Notes under the pieces: model-generated
What the model was told of the DNA's origin: nothing
Database searches by the model: none
What the model saw: only the letters and a program-made list of their open reading frames with translations
Assembly (NCBI GenBank): GCA_905221605.1
Contig: CAJNDS010002424.1
Location: 1,079,709-1,143,708, forward strand
Direction of reading: 5' to 3'
Origin: Symbiodinium natans
Taxonomy: Eukaryota > Sar > Dinophyceae > Suessiales > Symbiodiniaceae
Length of the DNA: 64,000 bases
Position numbers and translations under genes: made by a program
Shown here: piece after piece, positions 1 through 10,544 of the stretch
Position numbering within the stretch: position 1 is the stretch's first letter
Layout of the letters: every line of letters begins with the position of its first letter

Positions 1-52
1 GGGGGTACTAGAATCCCTATTCAGGACTGTCAGTATAAGGGGGAACATCCCA
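1..52. mobile_element. Family A foldback element, right half
   Basis: The window opens inside a MITE-like element. The visible half reads AATCCCTATT, then a GGACTGTCAGTATAAGG stretch, then GGGGAACATCCC. The same half, preceded by its inverted copy, occurs at 2466-2556, 12597-12692, 34973-35075, 45001-45087 and 51444-51543, so the left arm is cut off by the window edge. Confidence 0.6.
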
Positions 53-822
53 ACATAGGGCCAAAGAGGCCCCAAAAACACCCAAAAAGCATCCTAGACG
101 GAATCCCAACAAAGATTTCACAACCCCCTAAACACCCTGCGACCCTGCAGGCCCAGATCCCTCAAGTCCAAGCCTAAACACGGTCACTCGGCATGACGAG
201 CCTTAGGGTGTAGAGTTTAGGGTTTAGGGTTTAGGGTTAGTCTCTGACAGTCTTGGCAGGTTATGTGTAGGCCCAGTCCATTAGCGCGCCCCCATCGGAA
301 TCAGAGTCGCAACCACTCAAACCCAGACCCTAAACCTAAACCCCTCTACTCAACGACCCCCAAACCCCTGAACCACTGAACTCGAAGAACTTTATCCCTC
401 CTCACCGTCACACCCTCAGTTCTACCCCCTTGTAAACCCAAAAACCCTGAACCCTCCAAGTTCACAGAATGTTTCTCTCGTTCTGCTGCGAGCCAAGAAA
501 GACGCACGCGAACGAACGAACCCTGCAAGACAAGGCGGCGGACGCTTCGAGCCGGCAACCCTCCGGAAACGAACATCCTCGACCGGCCACTGTAGGCGTG
601 GGATGCTTCGGGGCTATGGGGCTATGACTCGCATAAACCCTATGCCCTACGTGCTACAGAGGGGGCCCAGCTTTTGCCGAAAAAAAAGTCTGGCAATAAG
701 AAACATACCAAGGGTACCATACTTTAGTTTCCCTGCCCCCCAGGACTGCCGATTAAGTACTCAGAGCTCCCCAATCCCCAAACCCTAAACCCTAAACCCT
801 AAACCCTAAACCCTCCTGTCAG

Positions 823-902
823 GCTGGCGCTTATGTGATGGGTGGAATCCAGTTCGACAATGGCTTGAAGGCCGAGCTGCAACGCACCAGCGTGTGGCAT
901 TG
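823..902 (+). CDS. Exon, unidentified protein
   Basis: The acceptor CCTGTCAG follows a CCCTAAA array (781-814). The frame contains GGIQFDNGLKAELQRTSVW and is open to a GT at 903; a second GT donor at 891 is possible. Composition is protein-like and the flanks are A+T-rich microsatellite. I do not recognise the family. Confidence 0.45.
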
Positions 903-939
903 GTTGCTGTTAAGGAACTTAGTTTATCTTACCAGATAA

Positions 940-987
940 TATATGTACATATATATATATACACACATACATGTACATTTGTACACA

Positions 988-1028
<41 letters not shown>

Positions 1029-1060
1029 GCACGTATATATGTACGCATAGATTGCAAAAA
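940..1060. repeat. (CT)n(AT)n compound microsatellite
   Basis: A run of CT dinucleotides passes directly into AT dinucleotides at about 990-1028, inside a TA/CA-rich stretch. The same CT-to-TA switch recurs at about 28953-28982 and 59033-59060. Apparent ORFs here with Tyr/Ile runs are shadows of the repeat. Confidence 0.8.
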
Positions 1061-1331
1061 CACTCCTTCCTTGAGACGGTAACTTGAATGTCGAAACTAC
1101 GAATGTGCCGGCGTGATGTGCCCCCATGAGATCAGCCAGAAACTTCCTCAAGTTCCGGAAGTCCAGAAGGTACAAATTTAAAGGTACCACCAGAGGAAGT
1201 TGTGGTACAGTACAGTAAATGGTGCAGAGGAGAGTTTGTGCAATCCCCATATCATTCACATGACCAGTGGCTAGAACCCTCCGTTTGTGCACTCTGCTTA
1301 AACCCTAAACCCTAAACCCTCGTGAGCCAAG

Positions 1332-1396
1332 CTGCGGCCCTGAGCAGGTGCCGGCAGAGCAGCGAGCGCTGCTCTCACGCGCTGCGCTTGGACTTG
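1332..1396 (+). CDS. Exon, unidentified protein
   Basis: It follows a CCCTAAA array (1301-1320). The acceptor is GAGCCAAG. The frame reads CGPEQVPAEQRALLSRAALG up to the donor GTAAAC at 1397. A second frame is also open across it, so the frame call is tentative. Confidence 0.4.
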
Positions 1397-1489
1397 GTAA
1401 ACTGAAGAGTGGGGCAAAGTTCTTGCAGTAGCCATGCGTATACGTGTGTATATGTATATTTGGTGTATGTGCCCCAAAATCTCAAGTTT

Positions 1490-1592
1490 TCAAGGGTCCA
1501 TGTACCTATATAGTAGGTACATGGGCCTTGAAGGGGTTCCTATATGCAGCTTTAGGGCCCATATGTATACAATATAGGTACATATAGAACCT
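1490..1592. mobile_element. Family D inverted-repeat element
   Basis: TCCATGTACCTATATAG at the left is mirrored by TATAGGTACATATAGA at the right, with an inner palindrome on TAGGTACATGGGCC. A similar arrangement (GTCCCTGTACCTA to TATGTACATAGGTC) occurs at 37605-37730. It is non-coding and probably a small MITE-like element in an intron. Confidence 0.4.
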
Positions 1593-2205
1593 TGGGGATT
1601 GCGGTCGTCGAGCTGCCCAGAGGTCGGAACTACACGCTCAAGCCCCTTAGCTCCGCAGGAGCTTTGGGGCCATGGAAGGCCGGCACCATGGATTTGGGGG
1701 CGGTCTGGGTTTGTGGGCGAAGCGCGTGCCGTGCTTCTGGTTGTCGTGGGGAACGAGCTGGAGCTTTCAAGATATCCCTAGGCCCCGAACCACGCGAAAA
1801 GCTTGCTTGAATATGGTTGAATAATTAGGGAGATGGCTGCGTGGTCTCGAAGCTCGCAAAACAAGTCGTAGAATCGCAGGCCTAGCCCAGCATGGGTTTT
1901 TACAGAGACTATGAGAGGTTGATACTGGAAAGTGCTCAGGCTCCTCTATGCCCCAATGCCCAAGCCGGCCCAAAATTCAGCATCTTTTGCCTGCATTGGC
2001 ATTCGGAGTTTTCGGGCTTCGGGCTTGTGAATGTTAATGCTTTGCAGCATCTTGGGCTTGTTCTACTCCGAAAGTCATTAATTACTTTCCTAGTAGTAGA
2101 GTAGGTAACCTTTAACCTTTTTGGGGCAATCTAATCCCCTCAGAACCCTAAAGGTTAACCTTTAGTTCCCCCAGGTTACTGGACAACTAAGCTTTCGTTC
2201 CGCAG

Positions 2206-2256
2206 GTCCTTCAAGTGGCATGGCAGCCGGAGCCTCCCAGGGATTCAGATGCGAGT
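2206..2256 (+). CDS. Exon, unidentified protein
   Basis: The acceptor is GTTCCGCAG and the donor GTAAGG (2257) runs straight into TTTAGGG repeats. The exon is 17 codons in phase 0, reading VLQVAWQPEPPRDSDAS. Both splice sites are good. Function unknown. Confidence 0.5.
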
Positions 2257-2465
2257 GTAAGGGTTTAGGGTTGTGGATTTAGGGTTTAGGGTCTACAGGG
2301 TCTATAGCGTCTTCAGGGTCTATAGGGTCTAGGGTTTAGGGTTCAGTGTTTAGGGTTTAGGGTTTAGGGTTTGGGCAACTTGGGATGGCTTGGGGTTTTT
2401 GGAGTTTAGGGCTTTTTCTGGAGTTTGAGGGCTTAAGAAAGGGATTTAGGAGTTTAGGGGTTTGG

Positions 2466-2556
2466 GCTGGGATTGTACTAACAGTCCTTCATAGGGAGAA
2501 AAGCACGCCCCATTCAAATCCCTATGAAGGAGTGTTCCTATAAGGGGGAATATCCC
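2466..2556. mobile_element. Family A foldback element
   Basis: GGGATTGTACTAACAGTCCTTCATAGGGA faces ATCCCTATGAAGGAGTGTTCC followed by GGGGGAATATCCC. It is a diverged copy of the family with intact foldback form. It lies in an intron rich in TTTAGGG. Confidence 0.65.
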
Positions 2557-2640
2557 AAGGTGTGTGGTTGAAGGAATGAGGGGTTGAGTGTTTAGCATCT
2601 CGGGTCACGCAAGAAGCGGCCCTAAGTAGCTGTGAGGGGC

Positions 2641-2832
2641 TTAGGGTACAGCTTCCTTTTGATGCCTTTTGGCACCGGGCTTCTTCCGAGCAGGAGCTGC
2701 ACGGGGAACAGACACAGTTCCGAAAGCACTTTGCTCTCGACCAAGGCCCGCCGCGATTTTCATTCTTAGCATGATCGCTCCGCCCTGAGGATTGGAAGCA
2801 TCACGTTGGTAAGCAAAGTGCTTCGACGCCAT
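2641..2832 (-). CDS. Possible small basic protein or relic (minus strand)
   Basis: A 63-codon minus-strand frame starts MASKHFAYQRDASNPQGGAI and has a lysine/arginine-rich end (ARKKPGAKRHQKEAVP). It is one of very few minus-strand frames with protein-like composition. The opposite strand also has an open stretch (FWHRASSEQELHGEQ), so either could be a shadow. No family recognised. Confidence 0.22.
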   Translation of the reverse strand: MASKHFAYQRDASNPQGGAIMLRMKIAAGLGREQSAFGTVSVPRAAPARKKPGAKRHQKEAVP

Positions 2833-2926
2833 CTAGTTGTCGCGTGCCTTTTTCATCTGCAGCTTCATGAGAGGGGACACCTGTCGCACGTCGTAGCATG
2901 TCGTGGCTGGTTCTTAGTGGGGAATG

Positions 2927-2999
2927 AGGGAATTCGGGCCCTATACAATCCCTTACGTAGAGAATTTGTATAGGGCCCTCATCTCATTCCCTACTAAGA
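2927..2999. mobile_element. Palindromic element H
   Basis: GGGAATGAGGGAATTCGGGC and its inverted partner enclose CCCTATACAATCCCTTACGTAGA. The whole stretch can fold on itself. A related palindrome lies at 38033-38105. Confidence 0.5.
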
Positions 3000-3151
3000 A
3001 TGAAGGGGCGTTGCGCCCATGCTCGCCCACCAGACGACCAGAGATTGCTTTGCCCAGGTCCAGGCAAAGCTTCACCTGGCATCAACCTCAGCTCCGGTCC
3101 TTTTCCGACTGCTCCCTTGTCACTTCCAGTCCCTTGCTTTGTGGCGAGACA

Positions 3152-3247
3152 TATGGGGGTTTCCGAAATTAGGGGTACCTTCCTGTGGTCCTTATTATAA
3201 GGGAATCCTACTATTTTGGGGCCCCTTATTCTCGGACGCCCCCCATA
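3152..3247. mobile_element. Family C element
   Basis: ATATGGGGGTTTCCGAAATT at the left is mirrored by CTCGGACGCCCCCCATAT at the right. The interior (CCTTATTATAAGGGAATCCT) matches the reverse complement of 10545-10655. A third copy forms nearly all of an intron at 62818-62960. Confidence 0.6.
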
Positions 3248-3837
3248 TCAAGACGCGGTTTCCGCATGTGCGGATATTTTGGGGGCATCGGCAGCTCCTG
3301 GTTGCTGCTTTTTTTCATAAGGTATGATGCCTAGAAGCCGCCTCAAGCAGTATCCGATCCTGGTTTGATGAACCCTGAAACGCACCGCAGAGTTGCAGAA
3401 ACGCCTTCGAAGGGGTATGGCTTACGAGGGTTGTGTTGTTCTTCGCGCACTTTGGGAACCAAACATCGCGTCTCAGAGACATGAATGAAAGGCTACGTCA
3501 ACGTGGCATACTGTGAGCACGTCGCCATGTGTGCAACTGCAGCAAGTGGTGTTGCATGTCTCCACACTTCCACTTCTGTTCACTCCCAGCTCCTACACTC
3601 CAAGAACCTGTAGAATAAGTTGCATAGGAAACTTAATTATTAATGTCTCCGGCGCGTCGGATCTAGGGACTTGACCCAGGGCTCCAACCATGTGATTTAG
3701 GAGAAGCCCCTTCACGTGAGGCTGCGGTGACTGCATGCGTCCTCTTCGCCTTCCTGGTCTTTCCCACCATGGAGCTGGTAGTGCTACTCATCGGTCCGGC
3801 CCCTCAGCTCCTGGGCATGGGCTTTTATTAATCTCAG

Positions 3838-3926
3838 TAGCCCAGTGGTACCCTTTAGTTGTTTTTTTTTGGGTTCCGGGTTCTCTTAGAACGGTACCCT
3901 TATTATAAGATGGTTGTTGGGCTACC
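3838..3926. mobile_element. Family B element
   Basis: TAGCCCAGTGGTACCCTT at the left is paired with ATGGTTGTTGGGCTACC at the right. The interior TTGGGTTCCGGGTTC and CCCTTATTATAAG are shared with copies at 16681-16780, 36635-36740 and 62379-62497, and partly with 35385-35483. Confidence 0.7.
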
Positions 3927-4693
3927 AAGTGTTGGTTTTGGATTAGGCCTGCTTAGGCTTGAGGGTTTGGGGTCTATAGGGTTTGGGGCCTACCCAGAGT
4001 CCCCGACTACGTCTAGCAGGGTTACAAGGCAGGTACTGAGCGAACTGGTAGGGTCCAGAATGGTGTTAGCAGCTGCCACTCCTGTTGCAGCACAGTGAGG
4101 AGAGAAGGGAAGGAACGGCAGGAGAGACGCAAAAACCTGGCATGGCGTTGTTTAGAGGGATCTAGAGGAAAGAGGGAACCGGAGCAGTTCCGCAGGAATC
4201 GTGGCCACTATCATTTGGCGTGGCGTGCGATGGCCTTCAGTAGTGCTGGGCACCCAGCCAATGTCTCGTAAGGGCTGTGTTCGGGGTAGAGGGTTTGGGG
4301 CCAGTTTAGGGCTGAGGGTGCAATGCAGGAGCGTAAACAAGCGTCAATAGCATGCCCTGTATTCCTGTTTGTTTGTTGCTACACTGTCTACTTTCTACCC
4401 AACATACACAGGCTCCTACAGATGAATTGGGTTGCTGAGGGTAGTTTTGTGGGACCAACCTCACTGGCCAGACTACAGACTCCGCAGCTCAGCCCAGGCA
4501 TCCTAGGACACATTAGGACACAGAAGCACCCGTTCAAGCTAAGCGCGCTGTCCAAGAACCGTCCGGCTGATGCTCAGAAGCTCCTTCTGCTCCAGCCCTA
4601 CAAGCCCCACACCCCCTAAAACGCAGAACCCTAAATAAACCCCAAACCCGAAACCCTAAACCCCAGAACCCCTAAACCCCAGCTCCCTCTCAG

Positions 4694-4759
4694 ATTCTGG
4701 ACCTGGTGGCCATTCTGGAAGTTCGTGCTTTGTGTCGGGGCGCGCTCCTGAGACCTCAT
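4694..4759 (+). CDS. Exon, unidentified protein
   Basis: CCCTAAA-type repeats precede the acceptor CCTCTCAG. The frame ILDLVAILEVRALCRGALLR (plus PH) is 22 codons in phase 0. The donor GTGCTA is at 4760. The sequence looks helical; no family recognised. Confidence 0.5.
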
Positions 4760-5498
4760 GTGCTATACAGGCTGGTGGTCTCTTTAAGTAGGTTTGTTAT
4801 GGGGCATATATTCGGGGGTAACAGGTAAAGCGGCCACTGGCCGTTATAAGTTATGTGTGGCCCACAGCCTAAGCTTTCGGGTTGGGCGGAAGGGGCCCAG
4901 CCGTTGTAGCCCCCCAAGCCCCTGGAAGCCTCAACCGCGCTGTGAAGACCGGGCGGCACAGAGTACCCTGCGAGTTGACTGTTTAGGGGTTTAGGGGTTT
5001 CGGCTTTGGGGTTTGAGCGGGGGGGTTGTGGGGAAGGGGCATCCAAGCTCGGCCCCCTTTGTCTGCCTGGCCTCGGGTGTTTTGGGTTTAGGGTCCGAGG
5101 CACTCCTCCATTCCCCCCCCCCCCGAGGCACAGATGAGTTGTTTTAGCAGGTTCCTTTACAACAGGGGTGCGGACCAGGGGGACACCCGGAGACCTTGGC
5201 TCAGAGCAATCCCCACTTGCATCTGCGGGAATTCTAGGGATCAGGGTGCCCAGCAACCCCCCTCCCCTGCCACCTTGAAACCGGAAATCCCGAAGAACCA
5301 CAAGCCCGAAGGCTTTGATCCTTTACAGTAAGCCCTATTGAAACCTTAATCCTCCAAGAACCATGATCCCGTTTGCTCCGTGTTTAGTATCGAACGAAAC
5401 CTTACAAAAGCGCCCACCTAAGCCACCCAATGCACTAAATCCCTGAAGCCCGAATGCCCCCAAACCCTAACTAGTACCCCCAGGCCTTGCGCCCTTTT

Positions 5499-5586
5499 AG
5501 GGTTTAGGGTTTAGGGTTTAGGGTTTAGGGTTTAGGGTTTAGGGTTTAGGGTTTAGGGTTTAGGGTTTAGGGTTTAGGGTTTAGGC
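5499..5586 (+). repeat. Interstitial TTTAGGG array
   Basis: About a dozen near-perfect TTTAGGG units. It is one of the longest arrays in the window and sits just upstream of a candidate exon, an exception to the usual CCCTAAA-before-exon polarity. Confidence 0.9.
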
Positions 5587-5614
5587 CCAAGCATCCGGAG
5601 CCGCTTTGAGGCAG

Positions 5615-5675
5615 CCATCTTAGGGTCGTCCTTGGGTGGCTCACTCTGGCGGGGGGCCACAGCTCCTATTTGGAG
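5615..5675 (+). CDS. Candidate exon
   Basis: The acceptor is TTTGAGGCAG and the donor GTCTTAGGG runs into TTTAGGG repeats. One open frame reads ILGSSLGGSLWRGATAPIW. Flanking arrays on both sides have the TTTAGGG orientation. Confidence 0.35.
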
Positions 5676-6640
5676 GTCTTAGGGTTTAGGGTTTAGGGTT
5701 TAGGATTTAGGGTTCAGGTCTTTGGTTGGGTCTTATGGGACACAGGGTTACGGGGGCTGAGTGGTGTCCTCGAGTCCGACGCAGTATCACTTAGACTTTC
5801 CACCCTTGTCCCATGCCCTTAAGCCCCAAATCCAGACCCGACTCTGCATCCTTGAGGCAGCACAGCTACCAGCCAAGCCAGCTGCTCGACAAGATGCAGG
5901 CGGGCTCCAATTAGCTTGTTAAGTGTAGTGCATTATCACCGGTGCCAGTACGTATATGAACAGGCTTCAGTTCACTTGTCTAGTGGGTTGGAAAAAGTGG
6001 GCTTGGGGAGTGGCATCCAGACTTGTGAGGGAATGGTCTTCAATCCCTGAGTGACCAGGTACTGACAAACTCAAGCAGTATTTAGAGCGCTTAGCATCTA
6101 ATACTCCCGACTCCCGCCCAGCGTCCAAAGCTGATTTTGGCAGATCTACGAAAACATCAGCCCTGCCAACGTGGCGACCCAAGCTCAAGTGCTATGGCAT
6201 GTTGTGACGGACGATCGGGATGCGGGGGAACATCCGTCAAACCTGGCAGCTCGTCCTTCTTCGGCATGTCTAAGGCCACAGGCCTTCGTTTGCAGGATGC
6301 CGGCCAGATCACCTTTGTCGCGGCCTCATTCAGCCTATTGAAGCAGAGTGCATTAGTTTGGGTCGTCTCTACTATGATGATTTAAGGATTGTGAGGGAAA
6401 CCTTCTGTCCTCAGAAGCGGCATTTTTGGCACCATACAGATGCGACTACAGGCCGCTGCTCCAAAAATCTACCAACATTATCCCTATCTATTCCCAATGT
6501 AAAAAATTAGTATTAGCCGTACGAGTCTACTCAGAATACCATTTCCAATTGAGTAGGCCCTTCTCTTAATCACTCGTTGCTGCACTGTTGATGTCAGGCC
6601 TCACAGTGTGGTCTACCTACTCTTCTTTCTCTACTTGTAG

Positions 6641-6731
6641 TGAACTGCCGTGTGAGCATTCGCCCGTGAAGATCTTGAAGTTTTTGTTGCACCTGTTTGG
6701 CTTGGGCCAGCTACGTGCTCGAGCAGCCAGG
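6641..6731 (+). CDS. Exon, unidentified protein
   Basis: A pyrimidine-rich acceptor (TCTTTCTCTACTTGTAG) precedes a frame starting ELPCEHSPVKILKFLLHLFG and ending in a basic LRARAAR segment. The donor GTATTG is at 6732. It is one of the cleaner splice-site pairs on the left side. Confidence 0.55.
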
Positions 6732-6846
6732 GTATTGAATGCTGGCACTGTTTCTGATTGCCTGTGTGGATGTGAGTGTCTACTCATGAAGGGTTGTAAA
6801 GAGGCCTAGTTCAGTAGCACTGTGAGTGCCACTGTAGAAGTCTCAG

Positions 6847-6927
6847 CAACGCCAAGAACTCAAAGTTCTGAACGCACGACCCAAATCATTCCGAATGGCC
6901 CGCAACTACCTGCACCAACACAGAACC
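6847..6927 (+). CDS. Exon, unidentified protein
   Basis: The acceptor is GTCTCAG and the donor GTAAGTCC is near-consensus. The exon is 27 codons in phase 0 starting QRQELKVLNARPKSFRMARN, basic and probably helical. Function unknown. Confidence 0.5.
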
Positions 6928-7079
6928 GTAAGTCCTGAACCAAAGCTTTATGAGTTTAGGTTTCAGGGTTCAAGGCCTGAACCCACCTAAACCCTATGAC
7001 GCACTAACAAAAGTTCACCAAACCCTAGGAGCCTCAACCATGAAACTTCCAACTGACCTGCCGCTTCTGTGCCCGCAAG

Positions 7080-7127
7080 TCCAAAGGCTTCCGCTGTCGG
7101 CGTAAACCGGATGATGGTCGAGCCGCT
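7080..7127 (+). CDS. Candidate exon
   Basis: A pyrimidine-rich stretch ends in CCCGCAAG; 16 phase-0 codons (SKGFRCRRKPDDGRAA) follow, up to GTGTATTTGG. If the acceptor lies further left the frame gains CRFC, giving a Cys-rich cluster, but that is speculative. Confidence 0.35.
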
Positions 7128-8323
7128 GTGTATTTGGTTTAGGGCTTAAGGTTTAGGATTTAGGGTTCAGGGTATCGGGCCCGTCTTGGGACCTGTGAAG
7201 AACAGGGTCAGAGTCTCGAGAAGAGAACTGCGCAAATGACTGTAACCCCAATTCTTGTGTTGTGTAAAAGGGCCTTTGATGCACAACTTGGCTAGCCAGT
7301 TGTTGCTCACTAAAGGCTGTTTTAGGGTTTAGGGTTGAGGTACGCCTAGAAGGCAATACGGGGAACGTTTCTGTGTTAAGCTTATGTTTTTGTCGAACTG
7401 TGACTTGCGTCTCACTTGCGATTGGCTTTCACATTCTTAGAGCCTTTCTTACTCTTCTTTATAGTCTGATTCAGCTGGTTGTGGTAACCAGCAGACATTG
7501 TCGGTTTTCAGGGTGTGACTTCGAGCATGCCATTTGTGCTTGCATTGTGGTGACTGTTGGATTTTTACAGGCACAACTGGTAGATATCGACATGCCCTTC
7601 AGCATGCATTACACTACATCATCCATGAAGCCAGTGTGGCTGTGATCTTGTGGTTGAGCGGACTCGGTTGAGTCGGGGTAGCACGCAACGAGCATGAACG
7701 CTCTTTCACCTGGACTGGATGCCAGACTGGATGCCTGAAAGATGGACCCACATTCTGCATCGCACCGATCGTTGCTGTGGCCGAGCAGGAGACTGATGAC
7801 CCCACAGGGACGTTTTGTGCTCGCTTTAGGCGTAGGGCTTTGAGACTTCAGGGTGTTAGGGCTGTTAGGGCCCCAGGGCTGTGGAAAATCTTCTTCTTGT
7901 AGAAAACCAAACCTCGGACAGACGATTGCCACACCCGTTGGACCTTAAATCCAAAACCCCTTAACCCTAAACCCAGAACCCCTTCATCCTAAACCCTAAG
8001 CCACAAACCTCCAAACCCTAAGCCCCTTTAACCTTAAACCCAAAACCCCACCCCTGCACCCTGCTAGGCCTCAGCTATTCAAAGTGCAGTTTGTCAACAT
8101 ACAAAGACAAGGGTGCCCAGTTGGGCTTCTATACACTACGGTAAGCACACCCCAAAGCAGCAAATACATCGCCACATGTACGCCTAAACCCTAAACCCAA
8201 TACGCCCGTACTTATTTCTTGTACGGTTTCGATGCGAAGGGTGGGGTCAGCAAACCTTAAACTCTAAACCCAACGTCCTTGAAACCCCAAACCCCAAAGA
8301 TTCACGAAACCCTCAGCTTCATT

Positions 8324-8487
8324 CTACTATATGCTTAAGAACCCCCCCCCCCCCCCCACAAAAAAAAACATAATAACAAAAATGAATTAAAAGAACAAAA
8401 CACCAAATAGCCATAATGATCCCTCTTTGCCCCTAGTAAGGAAGAATCATTTTTTAAGTTCTTGGGCGGTTCTTAAGCAAATAGTAG
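8324..8487. mobile_element. Family J element
   Basis: CTACTATATGCTTAAGAACC at the left is mirrored by GGTTCTTAAGCAAATAGTAG at the right. The interior is a poly-C/poly-A tract and A+T-rich sequence. A second copy with the same termini and AAGGAAGAAT interior lies at 52557-52681. Confidence 0.65.
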
Positions 8488-8543
8488 CAATCCTCCTAAC
8501 CTTGTAACCTCAACCCTAAATCCATAAATGCTAAGTGCTGCAG

Positions 8544-8591
8544 GAGGGATTGCGGATTCCGGCCAACATGTCACAGTACGATCTCTTCATG
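8544..8591 (+). CDS. Exon, unidentified protein
   Basis: The acceptor is GTGCTGCAG. Sixteen phase-0 codons (EGLRIPANMSQYDLFM) end at GTCGGC. The frame stays open to a second possible donor at 8632 (VGLTPRALRLRKW). I prefer the shorter form because its phase matches the next exon. Confidence 0.45.
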
Positions 8592-8724
8592 GTCGGCCTC
8601 ACTCCCAGAGCGTTGAGATTGCGGAAGTGGAGTAGGGCTTAGGGTGCGAGAGGCCTATAACATGGTTGTGCGTGGATTTCAAAAGCCGGCCTAGCCCTAA
8701 ACCCTAAACATGTTCAGTTTCCAG

Positions 8725-8782
8725 CAGACAATGGCCATCCAAGAGTACTCGGGGCAGCTGGCGCCAAAAGCACGACTTGCAA
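8725..8782 (+). CDS. Exon, unidentified protein
   Basis: The acceptor is GTTTCCAG and the donor GTAAAT. The frame reads QTMAIQEYSGQLAPKARLA and leaves one base over. CCCTAAA repeats lie upstream. No family recognised. Confidence 0.5.
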
Positions 8783-8904
8783 GTAAATATGGTGGGGGGG
8801 GGGAAGTGCTTTCCCCACATGTAGTAGTCTTGTGAGAGATCAGAGGCCGAATTCAGCGACTGAAGTGTTTTTGGTACTTGTCCTGTTTCTGCCCTGCCAC
8901 ACAG

Positions 8905-8957
8905 GTGTCGATTGCTGCGAGTGTCCGGGAGAGTTCCGCTGTGCGCCTGTCAGCTTC
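8905..8957 (+). CDS. Candidate exon
   Basis: A pyrimidine-rich acceptor (CTGCCACACAG) is followed by G+C-rich sequence open in all three frames. One frame is Cys-rich (VDCCECPGEFRCAPVSF). TTTAGGG repeats follow at 8966. The reading frame is not settled. Confidence 0.35.
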
Positions 8958-8998
8958 GTTCGCATTTAGGGTTTAGGGTTTACGGTCTGGGGTCGCAG

Positions 8999-9067
8999 AA
9001 CACCGCAAATTTGAGACGGCTCTAGTTAATGCAGTCGCTCACGATCCGAAAGCCATCTTGAGTAGTG
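8999..9067 (+). CDS. Exon, unidentified protein
   Basis: It begins after GGTCGCAG. The frame gives EHRKFETALVNAVAHDPKAI and ends at GTCTCG with one base over. That phase leads through the next exon into the SAM-domain exons. Confidence 0.5.
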
Positions 9068-9448
9068 GTCTCGGAGCTTGCCGGCCAGAAAGTCTGAATT
9101 GGGGTGCCATGACTGAGAGGTTCCGCTGTTTGCTCCGATCCCCCCCCCCCCCCCCCCCCCGCTGACAAATACCTTCAAAACTTAAACGATAAATAAAAAA
9201 ATAAATAAATAAATAAATATATATATATATATGCCCCCCCCAAAACCCAAACCCCGGAAAACCCACAACCAACTCGCGACTTCTTTCGTGTGGGGTCAAG
9301 ACACCATGGCCCAGCTGAGCCTCGGGAATGGATGTGGGTTCTGACGATTTAATCGAGGTTCTATTCCAACTTTTCTGGAATCTATGAATTGATCAAATCA
9401 TGAAAACTAGCTGGAGTTTCTTTCGGTTTGTTGGAGCCTAGGCTGCAG

Positions 9449-9502
9449 ATTCCGACTCGCACAGGCGCTACATCTGCCCATCACGCTGTCCATCAAGATC
9501 TT
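9449..9502 (+). CDS. Candidate exon before the SAM domain
   Basis: The acceptor is GGCTGCAG and the donor GTAGTG. In the phase set by its neighbours the frame is Ser/Arg/Cys-rich (DSDSHRRYICPSRCPSRS). An alternative frame (FRLAQALHLPITLSIKI) is also open, so the phase chain decides rather than composition. Confidence 0.35.
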
Positions 9503-9723
9503 GTAGTGGTCATCCATCAGCAGGGTCACGAATCCCGGTGTAGAGCCCTATGCTCCCGAAGCCCCCATAGCCCTTGACTTGCAAGCATAATGCGGTTGAT
9601 GCAGCTGGTGATGTCTGCCGCAACCCCTACACCGTAGACCCTAAGTCTCATGCCCAAAACAGGCCCTACCCCCACAAACTTAATGCGTTCCTCTCCGGCA
9701 CCTTGGCCAATCAATCCCTCTAG

Positions 9724-9786
9724 CCATGGAACTCGACAGCTGGGATGTCGATGCGGTGGGCCGCTGGCTGGAAAATGTCGGCCATG
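9724..9786 (+). CDS. Exon: SAM domain, N-terminal half
   Basis: It follows CCCTCTAG. The frame MELDSWDVDAVGRWLENVGH carries the hallmark start of a sterile alpha motif (W-x4-V-x-x-WL-x-x-[VI]G). The donor GTAGCG leaves one base, which joins in phase to 12425 to give GH-G-LVETFRRELINGQALL, a continuous SAM helix 1-4 sequence. SAM domains are protein-interaction or oligomerisation modules. This pair is the firmest anchor on the left side. Confidence 0.7.
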
Positions 9787-9837
9787 GTAGCGCCTTGTAG
9801 AACAATGGAAGTTGCGGTGCGGTGGAAGTATGCGAGG

Positions 9838-9882
9838 GTTTAGGGTTTAGGGTTTAGGGCTTAGGGTTTAGGGTTTAGGGTT
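9838..9882 (+). repeat. TTTAGGG array after a donor
   Basis: Six or so units begin about 50 bp after the donor of the SAM exon. A CCCTAAA array lies at 12389-12414 just before the partner exon, so this intron has complementary telomere-like ends. Confidence 0.85.
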
Positions 9883-10067
9883 GCGGCATATAGGCACTCC
9901 CCACGTAGTTAAGTACAGTACATGGTGCTGGAGCAGGAAGTGACATAATACGAGATGATGCAGCTGCAGTTCTCTGAATCAAGCTGCGTTGTCCTTCCTT
10001 GCACCCCTAGACGAATACTCCAAATGTGGCGATGATGGCTTTCCAAAACTTCCAACATGTGCACGTA

Positions 10068-10142
10068 ACCCTAAACCCTAAACCCTAAATCCTAAACCCT
10101 AAACCCTAAACCCTGAACCCTGAACCCTGAACCCTAAACCCC
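10068..10142 (-). repeat. CCCTAAA array
   Basis: About ten CCCTAAA/CCCTGAA units lie inside the SAM intron. The variant units CCCTAAATC and CCCTGAA show drift. Confidence 0.85.
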
Positions 10143-10544
10143 AGCAACAGTCAAGAGTCCAACTATATCTACAACCCCAAGCCTTATCAAGCCTTGCCTC
10201 CCTAAACCCTGAGAGCTTAACTTCTTCCCTTGTTTGGAGGGTCGAGGTTCTTGTAATCCCCTTTAAAGGATGCCCAGTACTGCCCGCATGCTTTTTTTTC
10301 TGGGGAGGGGGGGCCAGGTTCCCTTATGTAAACCACTTTCAACAAAGAAGGGGCACCCTTTTTGAATCCTAGGTTACTTGGCAACCTAGCAACCTAATTC
10401 CTTGTCACATCTTTCGGTTTGTTTCCTTCAAATGTCAACTTGCTTCTTTCCCTCAATTCACCATTCGACTCCCTGCTAAGCACCCTTGAGGTTTAGGGTT
10501 TAGGTACAAAAAAACAGGGAGCCATTTCTTCTGGGTCTTTACGT

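Larger units (their letters stand above)
2833..4693. other. Long non-coding stretch with elements B, C and H
   Basis: No exon is convincing here. It holds palindrome H (2927-2999), a family C element (3152-3247) and a family B element (3838-3926). A frame at about 3020-3160 (including QVQAKLHLASTSAPVLFRLL) is open, but two other frames are too, so I did not call it. Confidence 0.4.

Noticed and set aside
488-592. G+C-rich stretch that might be an exon
   Set aside because: All three + frames and a minus frame are open, there is no clear acceptor, and no phase partner was found.
924-1292. 122-codon minus-strand ORF
   Set aside because: Half of it is the CT/TA microsatellite; the rest has no protein-like composition or partner exons on that strand.
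2924-3327. Three overlapping + strand ORFs
   Set aside because: They run through elements H and C and have no splice-site or phase support.
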